From Paraburkholderia sp. LEh10 (lineage in GTDB: Bacteria > Pseudomonadota > Gammaproteobacteria > Burkholderiales > Burkholderiaceae), in assembly GCF_017814945.1 (NCBI RefSeq), contig NZ_JAGIPX010000017.1, positions 62,001 through 126,000 of the forward strand: a DNA stretch of 64,000 nt, given 5' to 3'. This document shows, one piece after another, positions 43,773-51,240 of this stretch (positions are counted from its first letter, which is position 1; every line of letters starts with the position of its first letter). Position numbers and translations under genes: made by a program. The notes under the pieces were generated by a model. It was not told where the DNA came from and searched no databases. It worked only from the letters and a program-made list of their open reading frames with translations.

Positions 43773-45874
43773 ACGCCTCGCCCGCTCCCCTTCCCCGCAC
43801 TGCGTTTGCCGCCTTCGATGTATCGAAGAGCGAACAGTCCGACGCGCTCACGATCGTCGGCCTCACCGTCACGTATCGCACGCGCGGACGCGAACGCGAG
43901 GTGTTGCAGGACGTGTCGTTCCGCATCCGGCGCGGCGAATCGTATGGTCTCGTCGGTGAATCGGGCTGCGGCAAGTCGACGGTCGCGATGGCGACTCTGC
44001 GTTATCTGCCGCGCAACGGACGCGTGAAAGCGGGCCGCATTTCGATCGCGGGCAACGAAGTGCATTCGCTCGATGCCGCCGCGCTGCGCGATATGCGCGC
44101 GAACGCGATCTCGATGGTGTATCAGGACCCGTCGCGCGCGCTCAATCCGTCGCTGACGATTGCGCGCCAGGTCGCCGAAGCGTTCGAAGCTTCGGGCGCG
44201 ACCTACCAAGACGCGCTGAAGCACACCGCCGACATGCTGCGCAAGGTGCGTATCGCCGAGCCTGAGCGCGTGATGGACAGCTATCCTCATCAGTTGTCGG
44301 GCGGCATGCAGCAGCGCGTCGTGATCGCGATGGCGCTCGCGTCGAAGCCCGCGCTGCTGATTCTCGACGAGCCGACGACAGGGCTCGATGCCACCGTCGA
44401 AGCCGAAGTGCTCGATCTCGTCGCGCAACTGCGCGAGGAGTTCGACACGGCCGTGCTCTTCATCAGCCACAACCTCGCGGTGATCGGGCGGATGTGCGAG
44501 CGCGTCGGCGTGCTTTACGCGGGCAAGCTCGTCGAAGAAGGCGCGACGCAGGATGTGTTCGCGCGGCCGCGTCATCCGTACACCGTCGGTTTGCTGCGTT
44601 GCCTGCCCACGTCGGGCCGCAGCAAGGACACCGACCGGCTCGACACGATCGCGGGCAGCCTGCCGCAGCCGGGCTCCATCACGCAGGGCTGCATCTACGC
44701 GGAGCGCTGCCGTCTCGCCGACGAGCGCTGCCGCCGCGAAGCGCCGCCGCCGTATCGGATGAGCGCCGCGCATGGCGATCAGATGTCGCGCTGTCACTAT
44801 CACGAGCGCGCGGCCGAGCTGCCTCGCGCGACGCCCGTCGAGGCGCCCGCGCGGTCGCGCGAAGCACGCGCCGGCTCGCCTGTCCTGCGCGCGGAAAACG
44901 TGTCGAAGACATTCCACGTCGCGGGCGCGGCGCTGCGCGCCGTCGACGACGTGTCGCTGGAATTGTCGAAGGGCGAGACGCTCGGGCTCGTCGGCGAATC
45001 GGGCAGCGGCAAGACGACGCTCGCCAAGCTGCTGCTCGGGCTCGTCTCGCCCGACGCCGGCAGCGTGATCGAGCTCGACGGCACGCCGCTGCCGCCGCGC
45101 GTCACGCGTCGCAACGACGATCAGGTGAAGTCGCTGCAGATCGTGTTCCAGAACCCGGACTCGGCGCTCAATCGCGCGCATTCCGTCAAGCGGCTGATCG
45201 GGCGCGCGTTGTCGCGGCTGTCCGCGCTGCGCGGCGAGGCGCGCGAAGCGAGGCTTGCGTCGCTCGCTCAAGCCGTGCGGCTGCCCGACCGCTATCTGGG
45301 ATCGCGCACGCGGCAGCTGTCGGGCGGCTTGAAACAGCGCGTCGCGATTGCGCGCGCGTTCGCGGGCGATCCACGCATCGTCGTGTGCGACGAGCCGACT
45401 TCCGCGCTCGATGTGTCCGTGCAGGCCGCGATCCTCAATCTGCTCGCCGACCTTCAACGCGATCGCGGCGTGAGCTATGTGTTCATCTCGCACGATCTGC
45501 ATGTCGTGCGTTATCTGTCCGATCGCATCGCGGTGCTGTACGTCGGCCGCCTGCTCGAAATCGGGCCTGCGTCCGCCGTGTTCGGGGGCCCGCATCATCC
45601 TTATACGGAGGCGTTGCTGTCTTCGGTGCCGACCCTCGATGTGCACGGCAACGAGCAGGCCGTCAACGGAAAGACGCAGCGCATCCGCCTGTCAGGCGAA
45701 TTGCCGAGTCCCGCTTCACCGCCTTCCGGCTGCGTGTTTCACACACGCTGTCCGCGCAAGCTCGGCGCAGTTTGCGAGCAACAGGACCCGCCCTTTGCGG
45801 ATGCCGGCGACGGTCATCGCATCCGCTGCCACATCCCCGTCGACGAACTGCGCGCGCTTCAACGCCGCGCCTGA
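43769..45874 (+). CDS. Fused dual ATP-binding protein of a peptide-type ABC transporter (DppD-DppF fusion)
   Basis: 701 residues containing two complete ATPase cassettes in one chain. The first (about residues 25-330) has Walker A GESGCGKST, signature LSGGMQQRVVIAMAL and Walker B LLILDEPTTGLD, ending in an oligopeptide-type C-terminal zone with a Cys pattern (GCIYAERCRLADERC). The second (about 375-690) has GESGSGKTT, LSGGLKQRVAIARAF and IVVCDEPTSALD, with the same tail (GCVFHTRCPRKLG). In standard systems these are two genes; the fusion fixes the stoichiometry of the heterodimer. The Cys motifs in both halves may bind an iron-sulfur cluster, as in DppD. Confidence 0.95.
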   Translation: MNASPAPLPRTAFAAFDVSKSEQSDALTIVGLTVTYRTRGREREVLQDVSFRIRRGESYGLVGESGCGKSTVAMATLRYLPRNGRVKAGRISIAGNEVHSLDAAALRDMRANAISMVYQDPSRALNPSLTIARQVAEAFEASGATYQDALKHTADMLRKVRIAEPERVMDSYPHQLSGGMQQRVVIAMALASKPALLILDEPTTGLDATVEAEVLDLVAQLREEFDTAVLFISHNLAVIGRMCERVGVLYAGKLVEEGATQDVFARPRHPYTVGLLRCLPTSGRSKDTDRLDTIAGSLPQPGSITQGCIYAERCRLADERCRREAPPPYRMSAAHGDQMSRCHYHERAAELPRATPVEAPARSREARAGSPVLRAENVSKTFHVAGAALRAVDDVSLELSKGETLGLVGESGSGKTTLAKLLLGLVSPDAGSVIELDGTPLPPRVTRRNDDQVKSLQIVFQNPDSALNRAHSVKRLIGRALSRLSALRGEAREARLASLAQAVRLPDRYLGSRTRQLSGGLKQRVAIARAFAGDPRIVVCDEPTSALDVSVQAAILNLLADLQRDRGVSYVFISHDLHVVRYLSDRIAVLYVGRLLEIGPASAVFGGPHHPYTEALLSSVPTLDVHGNEQAVNGKTQRIRLSGELPSPASPPSGCVFHTRCPRKLGAVCEQQDPPFADAGDGHRIRCHIPVDELRALQRRA

Positions 45875-45920
45875 ACGCGAACCCGCGCCGGCCTCGCACT
45901 CGCGGTGAAACGAAGTCCCG

Positions 45921-45957
45921 CGCGATGCGGCCCAGCTCGTTCGGGCCGCATCCGCGG
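45921..45957. other. Strong GC hairpin after the peptide ABC operon
   Basis: GATGCGGCCC (45924-45933) and GGGCCGCATC (45943-45952) pair perfectly over 10 bp around a nine-base loop, with further pairing outside. There is no T run. It lies 50 bases past the operon end and is probably an mRNA 3'-end stabiliser or a factor-dependent terminator. The region 45875-46138 otherwise shows nothing. Confidence 0.55.
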
Positions 45958-46138
45958 AAGAAGTGATTCCGAAGTGGATCGTCACAGCCGACGTGTCGCT
46001 GCCTGCCAGCGGCGTGTCGGCTGCGACGCAACCTGCGCTGGAATGATGCAGCGTCGCGCCGTGCCCGGCTCGGTGCATATGCATCACGCGCGCAATTGAG
46101 CGACGCGGCATAGCGGCTTCAATTAGCCGCTCGACACA

Positions 46139-46984
46139 TCAAAGCATTTCCAGCGGCCGCTTGCTGCGCGGCGGGCGAAAGTGCGCATCGATAGCGGCGA
46201 GGTCGTCGGGGCAAAGATGCAGGTCGAGCGCGCGCCGGTTGTCGCGCACATGCTCGATGCGCCCCGACTTCGGAATGGCGAGCACATCGGGCTGCCGCAG
46301 CACCCACGCAAGCGCGACCTGAAACATCGAGACACCATGTCTGCCCGCAATATCGTCGAGCGGCGAGCGCTTCGGCAGACGCGCATGATCGACGGGGCTA
46401 TACGCCATCGCGGGCATCTTGCGGCCCGCGAGCCATGGCAGCAGATCGAACTCCGGCCCGCGCCGCGCGACGTTGTAGAGAATCTGGTTCGTCGCGCATG
46501 CGTCGCCGTGCGGCACCTCGACGAGCTCTTCCATATCGTCGACATCGAAATTGCTCACGCCCCAGTGACGTATCTTGCCGTCGCGGCGCAGCGCCTCGAA
46601 GCCCGCGACCGTCTCTTCGAGCGGCACCGAGCCGCGCCAGTGCAGCAGATACAGATCGATCCGGTCAGTCTTCAGCCGTCTCAACGACTGCTCGCATGCA
46701 TGCCGGACGCCGCGCCTGCTCGCGTTGTGCGGATAGACCTTGCTGACGAGAAACACATCGTCGCGCAAGCCCTGCAACGCTTCGCCCAAGAGCGTCTCAG
46801 TCGCGCCGTCGCCGTACATTTCCGCCGTATCGATCAACGTCATGCCGAGTTCGATGCCGCCGCGCACCGCATCGATCTCCGCCTTGCGCCGCGATGGATG
46901 CTCTCCCATCTCCCACGTGCCCTGCCCCAGCTTCGGAATGCGCTCGCCGTCGGGCAGCGTCACGCTGGCGATGTCCTTCGTCAT
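46139..46984 (-). CDS. Aldo/keto reductase
   Basis: NADPH-dependent TIM-barrel oxidoreductase, 281 residues from the ATG giving MTKDIASVTLPDGE. The catalytic tetrad is visible: Asp in LIDTAEMYGDG, Tyr in the same segment, Lys in FLVSKVYP and His in YLLHWRGSVP. The C-terminal cofactor motif is AIPKSGRIEHVRDN. It resembles the YvgN/2,5-diketogluconate reductase-like group; the substrate is unknown. It is divergent from a GntR-type regulator about 160 bases away, which may control it. Confidence 0.93.
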   Translation of the reverse strand: MTKDIASVTLPDGERIPKLGQGTWEMGEHPSRRKAEIDAVRGGIELGMTLIDTAEMYGDGATETLLGEALQGLRDDVFLVSKVYPHNASRRGVRHACEQSLRRLKTDRIDLYLLHWRGSVPLEETVAGFEALRRDGKIRHWGVSNFDVDDMEELVEVPHGDACATNQILYNVARRGPEFDLLPWLAGRKMPAMAYSPVDHARLPKRSPLDDIAGRHGVSMFQVALAWVLRQPDVLAIPKSGRIEHVRDNRRALDLHLCPDDLAAIDAHFRPPRSKRPLEML

Positions 46985-47147
46985 GGTTGCGTCCTCGCGA
47001 ATGATGTCGTGATGCGCCGCCGGGCAGCGGCCAACGCAACGAGTGTAGCGCTTGATCGCGCAGCGCATCCGCGTCCCGGCAAAACCCCGCTATAACGCCG
47101 CGCGCCGATGTCATAAAATTGCCGCTTGCCCTTCTTGCGCCCGACCC

Positions 47148-47894
47148 ATGAACCCAGCCTCGGAAGACCGCTGGCGCGATCTGCGCCCGGACCCGGAAAA
47201 CGATACGCCGCTGTATCTTCAGCTCGCGCGCAAGCTCGGCAACGCGATTCACGAGAACCGCTGGAATGCGGGCGAAGCTCTGCCGTCGGAGCGTGTGCTG
47301 TCGGATGCGCTCGGCGTATCGCGCATCACGGCGCGCAAGGCGATCGCGCTGCTCGTCGAACAAGGGCTGATACGCCGCTCGCAGGGCGCGGGCAGCTTCA
47401 TCACGCCGCGCTATGAAGATCCGTTGTCACGCCTGTCGAGCTTCAGCGAAATGCTGCGCCGGCGCGGCTTCACGCCGAGTTCGCAATGGCTGTCGCGCGA
47501 GATCGTGCCCGCCAATCGCGACGAAGTGATCCAGCTCGGGTTGTCGCCCGCGGCAGCCGTCACGCGTCTGCGCCGCTTGCGTCTCGCCGATGGCATCGTC
47601 ATGGCCGTCGAGAACTCGACGTTCCCCGCGTCGATCATTCCCGATCCGCAGGCGATCGGCGATTCGCTGTACACGTATCTCGAGCAGCGCGGGCTGACCA
47701 TCGTGCGCGCGTTGCAACACTTCCGCGCCGTCAACGCGAGCGACGAAATCGCGCAGCAAATGAGCATCGCGCCAAATGAAGCGCTGCTGCTCATCACGCG
47801 CATCGGCTATACGGCCGATCAGCGCGCCATCGAACTCACCGACACCTACTGCCGCAACGACTACTACGACTTCGTCGCCGAATTGCGCAAGTAG
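47148..47894 (+). CDS. GntR/HutC-family transcriptional regulator with UTRA domain
   Basis: 248 residues. The N-terminal winged helix (about 18-85) has PLYLQLARKLGNAIHENRWNAGEALPSERVLSDALGVSRITARKAI, cited in parts here as family-diagnostic; the C-terminal UTRA ligand domain (about 95-245) has LSREIVPAN, RLRRLRLADG and IELTDTYCRND. NagR (N-acetylglucosamine catabolism) has this form, but no nag genes are visible nearby. It is divergent from an aldo/keto reductase and convergent with a CoA-transferase. Confidence 0.92.
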   Translation: MNPASEDRWRDLRPDPENDTPLYLQLARKLGNAIHENRWNAGEALPSERVLSDALGVSRITARKAIALLVEQGLIRRSQGAGSFITPRYEDPLSRLSSFSEMLRRRGFTPSSQWLSREIVPANRDEVIQLGLSPAAAVTRLRRLRLADGIVMAVENSTFPASIIPDPQAIGDSLYTYLEQRGLTIVRALQHFRAVNASDEIAQQMSIAPNEALLLITRIGYTADQRAIELTDTYCRNDYYDFVAELRK

Positions 47895-47906
47895 ACGCCG
47901 TGCGAC

Positions 47907-49301
47907 TCAGTCGTTCCAGCGCGGCGCGTGCGTGCCGATCGGCACGGGCGGCTGCGCATAGAACGCGGGCGTCACGGACATCTGCTCGGCGGGCGCGGCC
48001 GCCCGCACGCGGCCAAACGGCGAATCGACGTCGTGCAGGCAGTCCTGCACCTCGTCATACGTGATGTCGGGCGCTCGCCAGCCGCTCTCGATCTGTCCCA
48101 TCGATTGCAGCCAGCGGCCCGTCTGCGCGAGCGACAGCCGCACGAGCCAGCTGCCGCCTTCCTGCGCGCGGCGCGCGAGCGCGACCATCGCGCCGAACGC
48201 AGCGAGATAACCCGTCGCGTGATCGAGCGCCTGACACGGCAGATGCTTCGGCCCATCGACGCCCGCCGCGCGGCTCTCCGTGTACGCGATGCCGCTCGCC
48301 GACTGCACGAGGCTGTCGAAGCCGCGCCGCGCGGCCCACGGCCCCGCATGCCCATACGCCGAGATCGACACGCAGACGATGCCGGGCCTGACGCGCGCCA
48401 GCGCCTCGGGCGCGAAGCCGCGCGCGGCGAGCGAGCCCGGCCGGTACGCCTGCAGAAACACGTCCGCTTCGCCGGCGAGCGCGAGCAACTGCTCGCGCGC
48501 CGAGGCCTCGCGCAGATCGAGCGTCGCCGAACGCTTGCCGCGCCCATTGTCGATGACGAGCGGCGCGATGTTCGGCAGATGCGGCCCGTTGATCAAGAGC
48601 ACATCGGCGCCATGCTGCGCGAGCGCGCGCCCCGCCACGGGCCCCGCAATGATGCGCGACAAGTCGAGCACACGCATGCCCGACAACGGCCGTTGCGCCG
48701 CGCCCCGGCCCGGCGCTTCAGGCGGCGCGTCGCCGATCCGCTCGATTTCGAAAAGCGGCAGATTCGCAATCGCCTTTGCCTGATCGAGCGCCGCCCATTC
48801 GCGCGGTGAGCGGATCAGCGCGGCGCACAGGCCGGCATCGGCGAGTGTCTGGTCGAGCCTCGCGCCGTCCCAGCCACGAATCGCCTGCGCGACCGCGCCG
48901 CGATCGCCGTCGCAGCCGAGCACGTTCAACACGCCTTGCAGATGATGCGCAAAGTTCGTGTGCAGTTGAATCCAGCGGCCATCGCGCGTCGCATAGAAGC
49001 CCGTCACGGGATGACGCAGTTCCGGCGGCAAGCCGCCGTTGACGCGCAGATAGCGCTCGCTGCGAAACGCGGCGAGCGCGCGCCGCACGCTGACATCGAC
49101 GCGCTGCATCTGGCCCGTACGCAGCCGGAAGCATTCGGCGGCGGCAAGGCCCGTCGCGGCAATCGACGCGCTCGCAAGCGTGCCGACGCGAAACACGGAA
49201 GGCAGCACGGGATCGTTGCCGTCGATAGAGACGTGAGCAAGCGAGGCCGGGTCGCAACCGGCAACGGACCACAGATGATCGAGAGCGGGTTGGGGCGTCA
49301 T
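47907..49301 (-). CDS. CaiB/BaiF family (class III) CoA-transferase
   Basis: 464 residues. The family core GMRVLDLSRIIAGPVAGRALAQHGADVL is at about residue 205, not at the N-terminus. The catalytic aspartate is in LPCQALDHATGYLAAFG, and RRGFDSLVQSASGIAYTES is the CoA-binding zone. About 200 residues before the core look like the C-terminal half of another such protein (GFYATRDGRWIQLH), so the chain seems to be a rearranged or fused one. The substrate pair is unknown. It is divergent from the helix-turn-helix citrate synthase, with a palindromic AT-rich promoter between them, suggesting joint control. Confidence 0.88.
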   Translation of the reverse strand: MTPQPALDHLWSVAGCDPASLAHVSIDGNDPVLPSVFRVGTLASASIAATGLAAAECFRLRTGQMQRVDVSVRRALAAFRSERYLRVNGGLPPELRHPVTGFYATRDGRWIQLHTNFAHHLQGVLNVLGCDGDRGAVAQAIRGWDGARLDQTLADAGLCAALIRSPREWAALDQAKAIANLPLFEIERIGDAPPEAPGRGAAQRPLSGMRVLDLSRIIAGPVAGRALAQHGADVLLINGPHLPNIAPLVIDNGRGKRSATLDLREASAREQLLALAGEADVFLQAYRPGSLAARGFAPEALARVRPGIVCVSISAYGHAGPWAARRGFDSLVQSASGIAYTESRAAGVDGPKHLPCQALDHATGYLAAFGAMVALARRAQEGGSWLVRLSLAQTGRWLQSMGQIESGWRAPDITYDEVQDCLHDVDSPFGRVRAAAPAEQMSVTPAFYAQPPVPIGTHAPRWND

Positions 49302-49361
49302 GGCGAGCGGGCTTCCTGAATAAGAGCGGCGTGAACCAGTCTAGATTTGCGCCTCGCCATG

Positions 49362-49385
49362 ATCAATCTTGATTCATATAATCAA
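49362..49385. promoter_or_regulatory. Overlapping palindromes in a divergent promoter (operator candidate)
   Basis: ATCAATCTTGAT (49362-49373; five-bp arms, two-base spacer) overlaps TTGATTCATATAATCAA (49369-49385; six-bp arms, five-base spacer). The half-site is TTGAT/ATCAA, used three times. The second palindrome contains TATAAT (49377-49382), a good -10 for the citrate-synthase-like gene 38 bases downstream, so a bound protein would block it. The zone is far more AT-rich than its surroundings. Confidence 0.7.
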
Positions 49386-49419
49386 TATATATCGATTTGT
49401 TTGGCTTTCGCGCTCCGCC

Positions 49420-50664
49420 ATGTCCAATCCGATGCCCGCCCCGCGTTATCTGTCCGCCGACGAAGCCGCCACGATGCTCGGCATCAGCGTCACGACGCTC
49501 TATGCGTATGTCAGCCGGGGCATGCTGCGTTCGGCGCCGGATGCGAACAGCAAGCGGCGTCTGTACGACGCCGACGAAGTGCGGCGTCTCGCGCGCCGCA
49601 AGGAGGACGGCAAGCGCGCGGGCAAAGTCGCGCAGAAGGTGCTGGATTGGGGCGTGCCCGTGCTCGAATCGTCGATTACGCTGATCGCCGACGGCAAGCT
49701 GCTGTACCGCGGCCGCGATGCCGTCGAACTGGCGCGCACGGCCACGCTGGAAGAAGTGGCGGCGCTGCTGTGGGAATGCAGCGCGCGGCGCATTGCCGAT
49801 GCGCCCGCCGCGCCCCTTGCCGCCGCGCAATGGTCGGCGTGGCTCAAGCTGTGGAGCGACAGCGCGCCGCTCGACCGCGCACTCGTGCTGCTGCCTGCCG
49901 CCGCCGCGCAGATGCCGCGCGTCTGGGCGCTCGGCCGGGACGCGCAACTCGATAATGCCTGCGCGCTGATGCGCCTGCTGGCGGGCGCGATGATTTCCGC
50001 GCCGCCATCGAACGAACCGCTGCACAAGCAGCTCGCCGGCGCATGGGGCGTGCGCAATCGCGCGCAGATCAATCTGCTGCGCGCGGCGCTCGTCGCGTGC
50101 GCCGATCACGAGCTGAATGCGTCGACGTTCACGGTGCGCTGCATCACGTCGACGGGAACGCATCTGTTCGGCGCCGTCGCGGGCGGGCTCGCCGCGCTGT
50201 CGGGGCCGAGGCATGGCGGGGAAACGGCGCGCGTGGCCGCGTTGTTCGACGAAGCCGCGCGCGCCGCCGATCTCGATCGCTATCTGGCGACACGGCTCGC
50301 GCATGACGGGGACGGCGCGGCAGGCCCGGCGCTATCGGGCTTTGGGCACCCGTTGTATCCGAACGGCGATCCGCGCGCGCGGCTGTTGCTCGATCTGCTC
50401 GACGAATGCGCGCCCGCCCGCTCGCCGCTCGCGGAAGTTCAGAGGCTCGCGCGCGCCGTGCGCAACACGACAGACGCCGCGCCGACGGTCGATTTCGCGC
50501 TTGCCGCGATCGAGCGCGTGCTCGGCCTGCCCGTCGGCGCGGCCTTCACGCTTTTCGCCGTGGGCCGCGTGACGGGCTGGATCGCGCATGCGATCGAGCA
50601 GACGAACGACGGCCGCCTGATCCGCCCGCGCGCCCGGTACGTCGGCGCTTATGAAGCCGGCTGA
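49420..50664 (+). CDS. Citrate synthase-family protein with N-terminal MerR/excisionase-type DNA-binding domain
   Basis: 414 residues from the ATG giving MSNPMPAPRYLSADEA; longer upstream starts would lie inside the promoter. Residues 8-60 are a helix-turn-helix of MerR/excisionase type (LSADEAATMLGISVTTLYAYV, then SRGMLRSAPDANSKRRLYD). The rest is a small citrate-synthase domain. The catalytic residues are kept: His in LSGPRHGGET, His in GFGHPLYPNGDPRARL, Asp in TVDFALAAIE, and GWIAHAIEQ with an arginine-rich end. So it may still be an enzyme, a CoA-ester-sensing regulator, or both. The function of this fusion family is not settled. It is divergent from a CoA-transferase. Confidence 0.88.
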   Translation: MSNPMPAPRYLSADEAATMLGISVTTLYAYVSRGMLRSAPDANSKRRLYDADEVRRLARRKEDGKRAGKVAQKVLDWGVPVLESSITLIADGKLLYRGRDAVELARTATLEEVAALLWECSARRIADAPAAPLAAAQWSAWLKLWSDSAPLDRALVLLPAAAAQMPRVWALGRDAQLDNACALMRLLAGAMISAPPSNEPLHKQLAGAWGVRNRAQINLLRAALVACADHELNASTFTVRCITSTGTHLFGAVAGGLAALSGPRHGGETARVAALFDEAARAADLDRYLATRLAHDGDGAAGPALSGFGHPLYPNGDPRARLLLDLLDECAPARSPLAEVQRLARAVRNTTDAAPTVDFALAAIERVLGLPVGAAFTLFAVGRVTGWIAHAIEQTNDGRLIRPRARYVGAYEAG

Positions 50665-50744
50665 TGGAAGCCAACTGATGGAAGCCAGCCGACGGACGCC
50701 GACCGAGCGGCGGACAACTGGAGCGCGCAGACCAGACGCGCACT

Positions 50745-51056
50745 TCACGCCGCAAGCAGCCAGCGCGGCATCCACGTCCAGCGGGGCGTGTATTGCCTTT
50801 GCACGCGCACTTCCGTGCTCGCGCCGCCCGTGACGGCCAGCGAAAGCCGCGCGCCGTCTTGCCCGGCGCTCAGCCACGCGATCGCGCCTCGCTTCAGTTC
50901 GAAGGATTCACCCGCGGCGAGCCAGTAGTCTTCGGCGTCGCCTTCGACGGTGAGCCAGAGTTCCCCTGCCAGCACGTTCACGGTGAGCGGCTGCGCGACC
51001 CGCCAGGCGCTCGCCGGCTCGCCGTGTTCGAGTTCAAAAGTACGGATTTCACGCAT
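50745..51056 (-). CDS. DUF2917 family protein
   Basis: 103 residues from the ATG with AAGGAG upstream (a start 11 codons earlier lacks one). The body is a small beta-rich cupin-like domain: LTVNVLAGELWLTVEGDAEDYWLAAGES in segments, then FELKRGAIAWLSAG. Aromatic and basic residues dominate the C-terminus (RQYTPRWTWMPRWLL). Function is unknown. It is divergent from a MocR-type regulator; the two share an upstream region full of ACAGT repeats, so it may be the target of that regulator. Confidence 0.82.
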   Translation of the reverse strand: MREIRTFELEHGEPASAWRVAQPLTVNVLAGELWLTVEGDAEDYWLAAGESFELKRGAIAWLSAGQDGARLSLAVTGGASTEVRVQRQYTPRWTWMPRWLLAA

Positions 51057-51123
51057 CGCTTGCTCCTTGAAGTGCTTTATCGCTTGCATCCATTATTGGC
51101 GTGCGATGATCTCTGTCACATGC

Positions 51124-51173
51124 ACAGTGCTGAACAGTTTCAAAAGAACTGTACAGTCAGAAAAGCTGACAGT
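51124..51173. promoter_or_regulatory. ACAGT repeat cluster, operator candidate for the MocR regulator
   Basis: ACAGT occurs at 51124-51128, 51134-51138, 51153-51157 and 51169-51173, and inverted (ACTGT) at 51148-51152. The third and the inverted copy form the perfect palindrome ACTGTACAGT (51148-51157). The cluster lies between the two divergent genes, 70-115 bases from either start. Direct plus inverted half-sites are common for MocR regulators, which bind as head-to-tail dimers. Confidence 0.65.
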
Positions 51174-51240
51174 TGCTGGCGCTCCGACCGTGACAGACGG
51201 GACCGACGCGCAACGCAAGACGCAGCGAGGAAGACACGCC

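Noticed and set aside
50950..51240. Extended N-terminus for the MocR regulator
   Set aside because: It would cover the divergent DUF2917 gene's 5' end and the operator-like repeats; the helix-turn-helix begins right after the ATG at 51241.
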